DNA of 64,000 bases from Pirellulales bacterium. GTDB lineage: Bacteria > Planctomycetota > Planctomycetia > Pirellulales > DATAWG01. Under the pieces are notes generated by a model. That model saw only the letters and a list, made by a program, of their open reading frames with translations. It had not been told where the DNA came from and searched no databases. Of the stretch, positions 50,850 through 59,993 are shown piece by piece. Where the stretch lies: NCBI GenBank assembly GCA_035939775.1, contig DASZFO010000309.1:1-64000 (forward strand), written 5' to 3'. Position 1 is the first letter of the stretch, and each line of letters opens with the position of its first letter. Both the position numbers and the translations under genes were made by a program.

Positions 50850-53800
50850 CTACGGCGCGCCTCGGATGGCCTCCAACTGGGCCTTGATTGCGGCGAATCG
50901 CTTGGGCGTCGCCTCGCCGCCGTCCAGCTTCGGATGAAACTGCAGCACCGAGTTGAGCACCTTCTCTCCCGTCTGCGCTTTGGCGATTGCAGCCGCTCTG
51001 TCGGCCGCTTGTAGACGCTTGGCCTGCGACAGCAAGCAGAACACCGTATTGTAGACTGCGTCGTAATAGCTCTGCTGCAAGCTCCGTTGGCGGTCGCTGA
51101 GCGTGCGTCCGCTCGGATCGGCGGGCGGCACGTAACGCTCGAGCCGGCGGCGAATCTCCGTCCAACTACCGATCGCGTCGTCGAACTTTGACGGGTCCTT
51201 CGCGGCCCAGTCCTGATAGATTTTCGCCCGTTCGACGAGCGGCTCGAGCGCGTCGGGGAATTCGGCGACGAGCTTATCCGCGACCTCCTTGGCCTCCTGA
51301 TACTTTTCACGCTTGCGGAGCAAGCCGATCTCTTTGGCGCGCACCGCATTCAGGAGCAAAGCGTTCTGCTTGTCCTTCATGAAGTCCGGATCGGCATTGG
51401 CCTTTTCTAAAACATTGCGATACTGTTGCTCGGCCTCGTTGGTCATTTCGATGTCGCCGAACAGATTGCCGATATAGACCATCGTCTGCGGCGTAAGCTG
51501 CTGCCGCCCGGCCAGTTTCGTCAACAAATCGCCGAGCATGTTCTTGACAGAACTGAATTTGGCGCGAATCTTCTCGGCCTCCGCGGGCGGGGTCGAGTCG
51601 GGCAGATTGTTGAGCGTATCTTGAATCGTGCGGCGCTCGCCGTCGAGCCGCTGCACGAAGCTCACGAGCGCCGCGTTGATATCGGTCTTGTCTGGGCCGA
51701 TGTCGATCAAGACGGCGCCGGCCTGTCCCGCCTTCTTGAAATCATTCAACCCCAGGTCGGCCCGCAGGGCGACGCTGAACATTTCGAGCATCGTCTTGTC
51801 GAGTTCCATCGGCTTGGCGGCACTGATCGTTGCCACGAATGGATCGACCACATCACTGGCTTCTTTGAATTCCTTGGCGTCGAGATGTATTTGCGCAAGC
51901 ACCAGTTGAGTCTTCAACAGTCCGTCGGGATATGGATCGCCTGGTCTCAGGTTTTTCTTGGCCGCAGCGACGCTCTCGGTGAAATCGCGCACGGCCTTTT
52001 GACGGTGCTCTTCCATCGCCTTGGTGTTGCGGTCGGCTTCTTTCTTGTTTCGTTCAAGCAGATACAGGGTGTCGTGGATTCGGCCCCGCATGTCGAGCGC
52101 CTCGGCGTATTTGTCGGACGTTGGTTCGATCGATTCGTAGACCTGAAGCGCTTCAACGTATTTGCCGTCCATCGCATTGATTCGCGCCAAGGACATGCGG
52201 GCTTTATCCGCTTCACCTGTGCCGGGATAGGTAGTGAGCGTGTAATCAACCGCGTCTTTTAGCCGCTTGAGCGCGGCTTCGCGGTCAGCGGCAGCGACCT
52301 TCTCGGCCGCTTTGTCTCTGGCGGCGGCGGCGGATTTCTCCTGTTCCACCGTCAGCCGATGGAGCTGCGCCGCGCAATCGAGCGCAAACTCCATCGCCCT
52401 CTCGGCCGTAAGTGTTTTCTTGTAATCGCGGGCCACCTTTTCGGCGCCGTCAATCCAAGCCGTCCATTGCTGCTTGGTGATGTTTCCCTTTTCGCTTGCG
52501 GCTCTGTATTTCTCCGAGATCGGCTGCATGGCGCAACTGGCAAGCGCCTCTCGGATTCGCGACAATTGGCTCGCGTCTTTTTTCGCGCCTTGCTGCTCTT
52601 CGATTTCCTGAGCTTTATTGAGCCACTTGGTGGCTTCGTCCCATTGCTTCTTTTCCATCGCGCGGCCGGCTTCGTCCATCGCCTCGAAGACCGATTGCGG
52701 ACTGTCCGCCGCGCCGGGCCGGAGGCGATTGCGCAGATCGATGAATTCGCGCTGGAACTCACTGGGGATGCCCGCCATCTCGCCGGCGATCTTGAGCGCC
52801 TCGCGGGTCAGCTTGTCTTTCTCCGACGGCGTGCTTTCCCTTTCGGCGGCGGCGGCGACGTGCTCGGCCAAGTCGAGCGCCGCGGCCTGGTATCCCCATT
52901 CCGTCTTCAAGTTCTTCTTGTATTCCTCGTTCTCGATGAATTCGCGGGATTGAGCCAGATACTCCTTTACCCGTCTTGGATTTCTAGCCAAGAGCAGCAG
53001 GGAAAAATGCTTGGTGCGAGCGAGGATGTCGTCGATCTCGGTCTTGACGTATATCTTGCTGTCTCTACCGGTTTCATTCGGAAAAATGGATTTGGCTTCC
53101 CTGCTGAGATCTTGGAAGTTTTCCAGGACCTCGTCGTAGATCGCTTTGGCGTCATCGAGTCCGTCCAATTCTTCATCCACCTTTCCGTTCCACGAATGAA
53201 CGTAGAGCGCAAGCTGTCCTTCCGGGGAATTGGGGTCTTTGTCGCGATATTGTTGGAAAATGTCGTCGAGCGCTTTGGCCGCCGCATTGAGCGAGTTTCT
53301 CCGTTTGCCATCCTCCGCCTTCGCCGTGTACGTCTGGGCAATGTCGTAGTCGATGAGCGATAGCGGCGCCCGCGCTTGAACCAGATTGGTTTCGAGCCGC
53401 CGACGGGCGTCTAATAGATCGCGCTGCTTTTTTGTCAGGTTTGCGCCCCGCGGCGGCGGTCCCATTTGGGTCAAGCGGTCGCTCCAGTTCTTGACAACGG
53501 ATTCCAAGAGCGGACGCGCTTGCTCATACGTCTTGCGCGCCGCGGCAAGCGCAGCGCTCTTTTCGGCGCCGTCCTTCATTCTGCGCCCGGCCACAAGCGC
53601 CTCGTTCGCCTGATCGACAACCATGGTGGCGCTGATCAACTGCGCCTGCAGCGCCCCCGGGTGATTGGGTTTGTCTTTAGCGAACTGGTTGAGATGCCTT
53701 TGCGCCTCGTCGATCATCCGGGCGCGCTCGGCAATGTCGCCGATAGACCGTGCCTCATCAAGCAGGCTCTTCGCCAATTCGAGATCCCAAACATCGACGA

Positions 53801-53981
53801 CCGCAGCCGGTGCGTCGGGGCTCGTTCGCAGCGTTTTGAGATAGTCGACGGCCGTGTCGCCGTAGTGACGTTCTTGCAGTGCATGGAGGAAGGCCAGGTC
53901 GCGATCTTCGGCAAGACCGCGGCTCGGCATCGCAATCGCCAGGAAAACGACAAACCACCACGAGCAGCGATTGACGAGCAT
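50850..53981 (-). CDS. Large exported TPR/coiled-coil protein of the ExbBD operon
   Basis: A 1043-residue protein with a signal peptide (MLVNRCSWWFVVFLAIAMPS, cleavage near GLA). Almost the whole mature part is predicted alpha-helical by composition, with many TPR-like units such as YLKTLRTSPDAPAAVV, LDDIFQQYRDKDPNSPEGQL, YVEALQVYESIEPTSDKYAE and YQEAKEVADKLVAEFPDALE, and a Lys/Glu-rich coiled-coil stretch around residues 500-640. There is no enzyme motif. The ATG at 53981 lies just after the upstream gene's TAG (seven bases between). It is the last gene of the six-gene operon, probably a periplasmic scaffold or substrate-binding partner for the TonB-like protein before it. Confidence 0.7.
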   Translation of the reverse strand: MLVNRCSWWFVVFLAIAMPSRGLAEDRDLAFLHALQERHYGDTAVDYLKTLRTSPDAPAAVVDVWDLELAKSLLDEARSIGDIAERARMIDEAQRHLNQFAKDKPNHPGALQAQLISATMVVDQANEALVAGRRMKDGAEKSAALAAARKTYEQARPLLESVVKNWSDRLTQMGPPPRGANLTKKQRDLLDARRRLETNLVQARAPLSLIDYDIAQTYTAKAEDGKRRNSLNAAAKALDDIFQQYRDKDPNSPEGQLALYVHSWNGKVDEELDGLDDAKAIYDEVLENFQDLSREAKSIFPNETGRDSKIYVKTEIDDILARTKHFSLLLLARNPRRVKEYLAQSREFIENEEYKKNLKTEWGYQAAALDLAEHVAAAAERESTPSEKDKLTREALKIAGEMAGIPSEFQREFIDLRNRLRPGAADSPQSVFEAMDEAGRAMEKKQWDEATKWLNKAQEIEEQQGAKKDASQLSRIREALASCAMQPISEKYRAASEKGNITKQQWTAWIDGAEKVARDYKKTLTAERAMEFALDCAAQLHRLTVEQEKSAAAARDKAAEKVAAADREAALKRLKDAVDYTLTTYPGTGEADKARMSLARINAMDGKYVEALQVYESIEPTSDKYAEALDMRGRIHDTLYLLERNKKEADRNTKAMEEHRQKAVRDFTESVAAAKKNLRPGDPYPDGLLKTQLVLAQIHLDAKEFKEASDVVDPFVATISAAKPMELDKTMLEMFSVALRADLGLNDFKKAGQAGAVLIDIGPDKTDINAALVSFVQRLDGERRTIQDTLNNLPDSTPPAEAEKIRAKFSSVKNMLGDLLTKLAGRQQLTPQTMVYIGNLFGDIEMTNEAEQQYRNVLEKANADPDFMKDKQNALLLNAVRAKEIGLLRKREKYQEAKEVADKLVAEFPDALEPLVERAKIYQDWAAKDPSKFDDAIGSWTEIRRRLERYVPPADPSGRTLSDRQRSLQQSYYDAVYNTVFCLLSQAKRLQAADRAAAIAKAQTGEKVLNSVLQFHPKLDGGEATPKRFAAIKAQLEAIRGAP

Positions 53982-53988
53982 AAACCTA

Positions 53989-55743
53989 CTAATTGGGGTC
54001 CGACGCCTTTCCTTCCGCCTTCTTTTTCTTTTCGACGTCACCCTTCGCCCCAGCTCCCTTCATCGCTCCGTCCCCCTTCGTGCCCATCTCGATTGGACCG
54101 GCGGGCTTGATTTCTTCCGGCTTGTCGAGCTTGTAGAGGGGCAGGTAGCGATAGTAGACCTCGAGCGTCAGGCAGGCCAGGCTGGTCATCATGATTCGCC
54201 CTCCGACGGGGCCCCAGGCGTCGCGAACCGGTTTGTTCGGGTCCCAGCTACCGGTGGCGCAGCCTTCGCGGGCCTGGCTCGTGACCAGGATCGTCCGCAT
54301 TTTACGGTTCCAGGCGTCCCAGTCCTTGTCGGCCATATTGTGCATGACTTGAGTGGCATAGTACCAGTAATAAATGTTTCGGGCGCCTTGGTCATCCGGT
54401 TGGTTGGCCATCAGATACTGAACACCCCCCACGATCACCGGGTCCTGCCGGCCGGCGTGGAGATATTGGCTGCACAATAGGCCGACGGACGTCATCGACG
54501 GAATCGGCTCTGAGTCGGGCTGATAGGAGAACTCTCCGCCTTTGGCTCCCTTGGTTCCTCCGGCCGCCCCCTTGCTCACCGACATCAGCCAGCGCTTGGT
54601 GCCGTCGAGGACTGCCGGATTGACGTTCAAACCCGACATTTGAGCGCTCTTCAGCGCCATAAGCTGCCAACCGACGACCGAGGTGTCGCCGTCGTCGCCC
54701 GGATGATAGCGCCAGCCGCCGGTCCTAGAGTTTTGGGCCGCTTGAATAAAATTGATCGCCAACTGGGCCGCCCGACCGACGCTCTTGTCGTGGCTCATTC
54801 CGTAATCTTCGCAGAGCGCGATTGCCGCCAACCCGTGCGAATACATCTGCTGCTCGGCTCCGGCCGAAAGATCGCCGTCCGGCTTCTGATGCTGAACCAG
54901 CCAATAGACGCCGAGCGAAATGGTCTTTTGGAACGGACCAGCGCTCATGTGCGTTTGGCCGGCGGCCAGGAAGGGAAGGAGACCCATCGCCGTGGCGCCG
55001 CTGAGCGATTCTTGTTCGCCTGGACCGGTGCAGGTTTTGTCCTTGCACAACTTGGGATATTCTTTGAGGCTCCAATTCCCTTGGGGCATTTGATGATGGG
55101 CGAGCCAATAGAGAGCGGCCGCCACCGCGCGCTCGGTGTCCTTGGTGCCGCCATAGCGGCCCAGCAATGCTTTCCGAGATCCGCTGCCGCGGCCGCCGAA
55201 ACCGCTCCCCTCGCCGCCACTGCCAGATATGCTGCCGACGCCGCTGCCGGGGCCGATCCCAGTCAAGCCGTTGATTTTAGCGCCAGAGCCAGGTGCCTTC
55301 ACTTCAAAACCGCCAGTGCTGCCGAGATCGGGGGCCGCCGTGTCGGTCTTGACGCCGCCGCCGCGTTTTTCGAACGTCGCGCTATCATCATTGTATTCGG
55401 CCGTCTGAGCCGGCGTGCTCGGCTCCATCTGCATCAGCGTATCGGTGCTGAGCGTCTTGGGATCAACTTGCGGTTCGCCCAGTTCGTATGGCTTGAGCGG
55501 CGCATCGACCATCGCCGTCTGCTCGGCTTCCTCGAAGGTCGGGATTTCGTCGTTCGGTTTCTGCCCGGCGAATTTGCCGAGCAACAACAGCGACGCCAGC
55601 GCGACCATGTGCACCGTGAAGCTCACGGCCCACCAGGGCGCCTGCGTGCGAATCCATTCCGAGAGCATTCCGAGCACGGAATCGGAATCGTCGTGAAAGA
55701 CCTCATCGGTGGTCTCGACGGCGCGTGCGTCCTCGCCTGCCAT
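53989..55743 (-). CDS. TonB-like anchor fused to a squalene-cyclase/prenyltransferase repeat domain
   Basis: 584 residues. A short cytoplasmic N-terminus is followed by one membrane helix with WWAVSFTVHMVALASLLLLG (about residues 37-56). Inside it S-x3-H-x6-L matches the TonB/TolA Ser-His-Leu contact face for ExbB/ExbD (S16, H20, L27 in E. coli TonB); the fourth position is Gly instead of Ser. Then comes a Pro/Gly-rich periplasmic linker (to about 190). After it lies an alpha-alpha toroid repeat domain (AALYWLAHHQMPQGNWSL, GVYWLVQHQKPDGDL, AINFIQAAQNSRTGGWRYHP, VGWQLMALKSAQMSG), without a cyclase DXDD motif, and a Lys-rich tail. ATG at 55743 is preferred over 55860. Inferred: an energy-coupled protein driven by the ExbB/ExbD pair in the same operon. 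Confidence 0.75.
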   Translation of the reverse strand: MAGEDARAVETTDEVFHDDSDSVLGMLSEWIRTQAPWWAVSFTVHMVALASLLLLGKFAGQKPNDEIPTFEEAEQTAMVDAPLKPYELGEPQVDPKTLSTDTLMQMEPSTPAQTAEYNDDSATFEKRGGGVKTDTAAPDLGSTGGFEVKAPGSGAKINGLTGIGPGSGVGSISGSGGEGSGFGGRGSGSRKALLGRYGGTKDTERAVAAALYWLAHHQMPQGNWSLKEYPKLCKDKTCTGPGEQESLSGATAMGLLPFLAAGQTHMSAGPFQKTISLGVYWLVQHQKPDGDLSAGAEQQMYSHGLAAIALCEDYGMSHDKSVGRAAQLAINFIQAAQNSRTGGWRYHPGDDGDTSVVGWQLMALKSAQMSGLNVNPAVLDGTKRWLMSVSKGAAGGTKGAKGGEFSYQPDSEPIPSMTSVGLLCSQYLHAGRQDPVIVGGVQYLMANQPDDQGARNIYYWYYATQVMHNMADKDWDAWNRKMRTILVTSQAREGCATGSWDPNKPVRDAWGPVGGRIMMTSLACLTLEVYYRYLPLYKLDKPEEIKPAGPIEMGTKGDGAMKGAGAKGDVEKKKKAEGKASDPN

Positions 55744-55856
55744 TTCGCTGCTCCAAGTTCCCGACGAGCGGAAAAAGATGTTCCAGTCGCCAGAATAACG
55801 ACTTTTGAGAGTGGGCCTCGCCTCAATCGCATTATCCGTTGCAGGGCCATGCGCGG

Positions 55857-56939
55857 TCAAGCATTATTGGGCCCTCCGACTTCATCGAGCCATTCCTCGA
55901 CCGAAGTGCCGGGCGGCGGGGGCAAATCGGTTGCCAACTCTGCCACGCTACGTCGGCGCTTCCCGAGGAATATGAATCCCAGCCAACTGACCAGGATCGC
56001 CGCCGCACCGCCGCCAAACAATATCAGCCACGGCAATTCGGACTCTTCCACCACGACTCCCGGCCGCGGGGCCTCCCAAGCGACTCGGCCGATGAACGAC
56101 GGAGCGAGCTGCACTCGCGAATCGGGGGGCGCTTTGGCCGGAATGTAGCCTTGGTTGCGAAAGAAATATCCGACGAATCGCACGTCCTCGCGAACGTTCG
56201 GCCCGATCGGCAAGCCCGCCGGCGGATCGTAAACGACGAAGTGTAGGAACCGCCCCCGGGATTCGTCAGTCGTTCCCCAGACCTCGTAAAGCGTCGCCGG
56301 CGGACGCGGCGCGTCGTCGTCCTCGTCGCGAAACGCCAGCTTCACGTCGAACTTGATGACCTCGCGAACGTGCACGTCAAAGGCGAAGATTTCGCCCGGC
56401 TGCCGGAATTCCTGCGGGGACGTGACAAATTGACCATAAGTCGGATTGCGCTCTGCCGCGCGGGCTGAAAGCCGCTGGTACGGCTGATCGATGACCCAGC
56501 GCACGAGACGGCGGTACGCCGACATTTCCTCCGGCTGGATCTGCACCGAACCGTCGGCAACGAAGTCGAAATCCTCCGCAGCGCCGCTGAGTTCCGCTTC
56601 GTCCTCGTCGGTCGGGCCGGTGGCAATGGGAATCTTTTTCGGCTGCGGCTCGCCTTCGGTCGTCTTCGCGGGCCTATTTTCTGCTCGGCCATCGACGGGA
56701 ATGGATGGAGTTGGCGTGACGGGCATTTGATCTGGCCGCGATTTGTCGCTGCCGCCTTCTTGGCCGACGACCTGATTTGCTTGCCCCGGTTTGCTCACGA
56801 GCCATTGCCATGTGCCCGGGTTGCTCGCCGTCTTGATCATCATGCCGAGCACGACCAGCATGCAGATCATGGTCATGAGCCGGCCGAATTCCGCCCCGCG
56901 GAAGAGCCGCCTGGGGCGCTGGCGCTCGATGCGTGGCAC
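55857..56939 (-). CDS. Two-helix membrane protein of the ExbBD operon, unknown
   Basis: 360 residues: an N-terminal helix (FGRLMTMICMLVVLGMMI, about residues 18-36), an acidic/Pro-rich linker, a folded extracytoplasmic region (about 130-300, EEMSAYRRLVRWVIDQPYQR, IFAFDVHVREVIKFDVKLAF, FLHFVVYDPPAGLPIGP) and a second helix near 305-330 (WLILFGGGAAAILVSWLGFI) with a short cytoplasmic tail. I recognise no family. Its start lies one base after the stop of the second exbD (56941/56939), so translation is coupled. Role presumably in the same envelope complex. Confidence 0.65.
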   Translation of the reverse strand: MPRIERQRPRRLFRGAEFGRLMTMICMLVVLGMMIKTASNPGTWQWLVSKPGQANQVVGQEGGSDKSRPDQMPVTPTPSIPVDGRAENRPAKTTEGEPQPKKIPIATGPTDEDEAELSGAAEDFDFVADGSVQIQPEEMSAYRRLVRWVIDQPYQRLSARAAERNPTYGQFVTSPQEFRQPGEIFAFDVHVREVIKFDVKLAFRDEDDDAPRPPATLYEVWGTTDESRGRFLHFVVYDPPAGLPIGPNVREDVRFVGYFFRNQGYIPAKAPPDSRVQLAPSFIGRVAWEAPRPGVVVEESELPWLILFGGGAAAILVSWLGFIFLGKRRRSVAELATDLPPPPGTSVEEWLDEVGGPNNA

Positions 56940-56940
56940 G

Positions 56941-57450
56941 CTAGGGATTTCCTTCCTCGACGAGGCTCAGCTTCGAGAGTTTGTTTTTCGGATCGCCGCC
57001 GACCGATTGATGCGTGCAGACCCCCAGGACTCGCATCAGCTCCTCGTACTTCAGCTTGGGGTCGACTCCGATGATCACTTGATCGAACGGGCTAGTCGGA
57101 CTCCCGAGTTTGCTCTTCAGTTCGGCATCGAGCATGGCCAGACTAGGATCGACCGTCACATTCTGCTGCACGACAGTGATCTGCCCCAGCATTCCATTCT
57201 CGGTGGCGGTCAAGTGGATCGGGAGCGTGTTGAATCCGGCCACGGGATTCTTGTCGTTCGGGTTCTCGCCCGCCACCTGTTTGGCGGCTTCGGTGGCCAG
57301 CGGCTGGGGCGGCGGCATGCGGAGCTGGATTTGCCCTTCAACCGGCGCCGGCTTGAACGTCAAGATGAAGAACGTCAGGATCTGAAACGCCATATCGAGC
57401 ATGGCGGCCAGATTGAGTTCGACTCCTTCGGGCGATTTGCGTCTTGCCAT
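56941..57450 (-). CDS. exbD: ExbD/TolR-family protein, second copy
   Basis: 169 residues with one N-terminal helix LNLAAMLDMAFQILTFFILT, containing the proton-channel Asp of ExbD/TolR, then a periplasmic domain of about 130 residues (QVIIGVDPKLKYEELMRVLG). It forms the dimeric part of the ExbB5-ExbD2 proton motor. Two different ExbD genes in one operon suggest a heterodimer or alternative partners. Starts three bases after the preceding exbD. Confidence 0.88.
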   Translation of the reverse strand: MARRKSPEGVELNLAAMLDMAFQILTFFILTFKPAPVEGQIQLRMPPPQPLATEAAKQVAGENPNDKNPVAGFNTLPIHLTATENGMLGQITVVQQNVTVDPSLAMLDAELKSKLGSPTSPFDQVIIGVDPKLKYEELMRVLGVCTHQSVGGDPKNKLSKLSLVEEGNP

Positions 57451-57453
57451 TGC

Positions 57454-57930
57454 TCAAGTTCCCTTGGCCTTGTTCATCGCGCGAAAAGCGAAACTGCGAA
57501 AGCCATTATCCTGGCAGGCTTTGATCACCCGATTCACCTTGCTAAACGGCGTGGATCGGTCGGCCCGGATGATGACCGTCGTCGGCAACTCATCCTTTTC
57601 GGGATCGAAATCGGAGTGCGCCCGCCGCTCGGCGAGTTTGTATATTTCGGCCTGGGTCGAGATATAACCGGGAATGCTCTCGTCGGCATAAGGATGACCG
57701 TAGACCGTGAATTGTCCCTTGTTGTTCAGGTTCAACATGAAGAACGACCGCTTGTCGTCTTTGTCGATCGGCCGGGCCGAGCCGACGATCGGCAAATCCA
57801 TCGCCTTATCCATCAGATTGGCCTTGAAGTTGATCACGAGCATGAAAAACGTGATCAACTGGAAGACCATGTCCAGGATCGGCGTCAGATTCGGTTCGGC
57901 CCTGGCCTTATTCGATAGCGATGCGGTCAT
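57454..57930 (-). CDS. exbD: ExbD/TolR-family protein, first copy
   Basis: 158 residues. N-terminal helix PNLTPILDMVFQLITFFMLV carries the conserved Asp, followed by a periplasmic domain with TTVIIRADRSTPFSKVNRVI, typical of the ExbD C-terminal fold. ATG at 57930 lies nine bases after the exbB stop. Confidence 0.9.
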   Translation of the reverse strand: MTASLSNKARAEPNLTPILDMVFQLITFFMLVINFKANLMDKAMDLPIVGSARPIDKDDKRSFFMLNLNNKGQFTVYGHPYADESIPGYISTQAEIYKLAERRAHSDFDPEKDELPTTVIIRADRSTPFSKVNRVIKACQDNGFRSFAFRAMNKAKGT

Positions 57931-57939
57931 GTCGCCCTC

Positions 57940-58854
57940 TCAAGGCCGGGCGGCCTTCGCAGCGGCCACTTGGGGCGCGGGACCCGAACCGGCCCCCTTG
58001 CCGCGAGCCGCATGGGCAAAGTGGCGCAGGAATTGATCCGCGCGCACCATCGTGGTCACGGAAATCGTCGACACCCGATTGCGGAACAACGCATAAAAGT
58101 AAATCGCCGGCACCGAAAGGAACACGCCCTCGAAGGTGATTACCAAGGCCTGTGAAATGCCTTTGGCCACCAGCGTCGGATCGAGCGAATCGCCGCCGCG
58201 GGCAATCGCGCCGAAGCTTGAAATCATCCCCATCAACGTTCCCAACAGCCCGATCATCGGCCCCAGCGTTCCCAGCACGGCCAACATGCTGATCTTCTTC
58301 TCCATCTCCGTGGTCACGGATTCGCCGACCTTTTCCATCGCCTCGCGCGCCTCGGCCAAGCCGTTGGGCAGCTCGCCGATGCCGGTCGCTAGCGCGGTGC
58401 TGAAAAACGAGTTATCTTCTTTCACCACGCCGAAGATGCTCTTGAAATCGCGCTGGTCGAGTAGCGCCTCGCAACGGGCGATGATCTCGGGAGGCATCGC
58501 GATGATCGGCCGCATTTCCAGGAACAACCGGCTGACCGTGGCGACGAAATAAATCGAGAGGCCCAAAATGAATAAGCCGATCCACCCCGAAGATTCAACA
58601 ATCCACGAAATCTTCGATTGCTGGTCCTGTTTCGGCTTGGCGGCTTCCTTGGCCGCGTCGGGAGCGGGCGCCGCGGCGGCGTCAGGCGCGGCCTTTGCGC
58701 CGGCTTTGTCGTCCTTGGCCTCCTGGGCATACGTGCAGCGCGGCGCGGAGACCGCCAGGGCCAGAATAGTCCCCGCCAGAAGCAGTATCCGCGACCAAGC
58801 CTTACCGTCGCCGCGCCTCGTACCGGCCACGCTGTGCCGTTCTCGATTCGACAT
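57940..58854 (-). CDS. exbB: ExbB/TolQ/MotA-type proton channel with cleavable N-terminus
   Basis: 304 residues. N-terminal signal-like segment (ILLLAGTILALAVSAP, then AxA) and an Ala/Pro/Lys-rich linker precede the three ExbB helices: SGWIGLFILGLSIYFVATVS, ISMLAVLGTLGPMIGLLGTL and KGISQALVITFEGVFLSVPA. The pore Thr of helices two and three (GLLGT, ALVIT) are present. The Glu that in E. coli ExbB precedes ALVAT (E176) reads Gln, with a Glu seven residues later. First gene of the six-gene operon ending at 50850. Confidence 0.9.
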   Translation of the reverse strand: MSNRERHSVAGTRRGDGKAWSRILLLAGTILALAVSAPRCTYAQEAKDDKAGAKAAPDAAAAPAPDAAKEAAKPKQDQQSKISWIVESSGWIGLFILGLSIYFVATVSRLFLEMRPIIAMPPEIIARCEALLDQRDFKSIFGVVKEDNSFFSTALATGIGELPNGLAEAREAMEKVGESVTTEMEKKISMLAVLGTLGPMIGLLGTLMGMISSFGAIARGGDSLDPTLVAKGISQALVITFEGVFLSVPAIYFYALFRNRVSTISVTTMVRADQFLRHFAHAARGKGAGSGPAPQVAAAKAARP

Positions 58855-58877
58855 TTCGCCTTCCTCTGGTTAGTTCC

Positions 58878-58966
58878 TATCCGAAAACCGCCGGGGACTG
58901 TCCCCTTTTGTGGAGTCTTCGCAACAAAAGGGGACTGTCCCCTTCTCCTCAGGCGGTTTTCGGATA
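58878..58966. repeat. REP-like palindromic element (family 4)
   Basis: Outer arms TATCCGAAAACCGCC (58878-58892) and its complement (58952-58966), with inner GGGGACTGTCCCCTTTTGT (58893-58911) and ACAAAAGGGGACTGTCCCC (58924-58942). It is the main content of the 361-base divergent spacer 58855-59215 between exbB and the DUF1080 gene. The rest shows no gene. Related to 20275-20369. Confidence 0.75.
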
Positions 58967-59215
58967 AGTTCTCGGTTCCCCGCCACGAACGCATTTTTCG
59001 GGCGTAATTGCATCCTGTTCCCGTCTGGAATCGTTGTCAAGAGATTAACGGCGATTTGCGAAGGCCGCGACTCCGCGATGGGCAGCGCATTCCGTTTCTT
59101 CCGCCCGCAGAGCCAAACTTATTCCCGAAATGTTGAAATCCATGGGCTCGCATGTTAAAAGTGCAGGCTGCCTCGCTATTTCCCGCCCGATTTCCCTCCC
59201 CTTGGAGAACTACTC

Positions 59216-59974
59216 ATGTCGCCAGCCCGTCGCTTGCTGTTCCCGCTGCTGTCCATCGCCCTGAGCGTCGCTCTGGTCGCCCATATCGTGGCGAGCGAAT
59301 ACAAGAGCGGCAAGAAATGGGCCGAGCCGAAAGTCGTGACTCCCGGCGACAACGGCAGCCCTCCATCGGACGCGATCGTGCTCTTCGACGGCAGCGATCT
59401 CTCCAAGTGGGAAGACGCCGGCGGCAAGGGCGAACCGAAATGGACCGTCAACGATGGCGTGGCAACCGATCGTGGCGGCGACATCCGCACGAAAGATTCC
59501 TTCGGCGATTATCAATTGCACGTCGAATGGGCCGAACCGGATAAGGTGGTCGGGGATAGCCAAGGACGCGGCAATAGCGGCGTCTTTCTAGCCGATCATT
59601 ACGAGATTCAAGTGCTCGACAACTATAACAACGCCACTTATTGGGACGGCGCTTGCGGCGGAGTTTACAAGCAATGGCCCCCGATGGTAAACGCCTGCCG
59701 CAAGCCCGGCGAGTGGCAGACGTACGACATCCTTTTCGAGGCCCCGCGTTTCGACGACCAGGGCAAGGTGCTCAAGCCGGGTTACGTCACCGTGCTGCAA
59801 AACGGCATCGTCGTGCAAAACCATTCCGAGATTCTCGGTTCGACATCCTGGGACCACCCGCCAGCCTACGAGCCGCACCCGCTCCGTCAACCGATTCGCT
59901 TGCAGTACCACGGTAATCCGGTCCGATTTCGAAACATCTGGCTCCGCGAGATGAAACCGGCGGTCGAAGGATAG
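59216..59974 (+). CDS. DUF1080 (3-keto-disaccharide hydrolase-like) secreted protein
   Basis: 252 residues: signal peptide (MSPARRLLFPLLSIALSVAL, cleavage near VAS) and one DUF1080 jelly-roll (concanavalin-like) domain with the family hallmarks IVLFDGSDLSKWE, DYQLHVEWAEP, GRGNSGVFLADHYEIQVLDN and IRLQYHGNPVRFRNIWLRE. Members are abundant in planctomycetes and act on or bind 3-keto-sugars and polysaccharides. GGAG (59204-59207) supports the ATG at 59216. Confidence 0.9.
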   Translation: MSPARRLLFPLLSIALSVALVAHIVASEYKSGKKWAEPKVVTPGDNGSPPSDAIVLFDGSDLSKWEDAGGKGEPKWTVNDGVATDRGGDIRTKDSFGDYQLHVEWAEPDKVVGDSQGRGNSGVFLADHYEIQVLDNYNNATYWDGACGGVYKQWPPMVNACRKPGEWQTYDILFEAPRFDDQGKVLKPGYVTVLQNGIVVQNHSEILGSTSWDHPPAYEPHPLRQPIRLQYHGNPVRFRNIWLREMKPAVEG

Positions 59975-59993
59975 GGAACGCGGTTGCGGCAGC

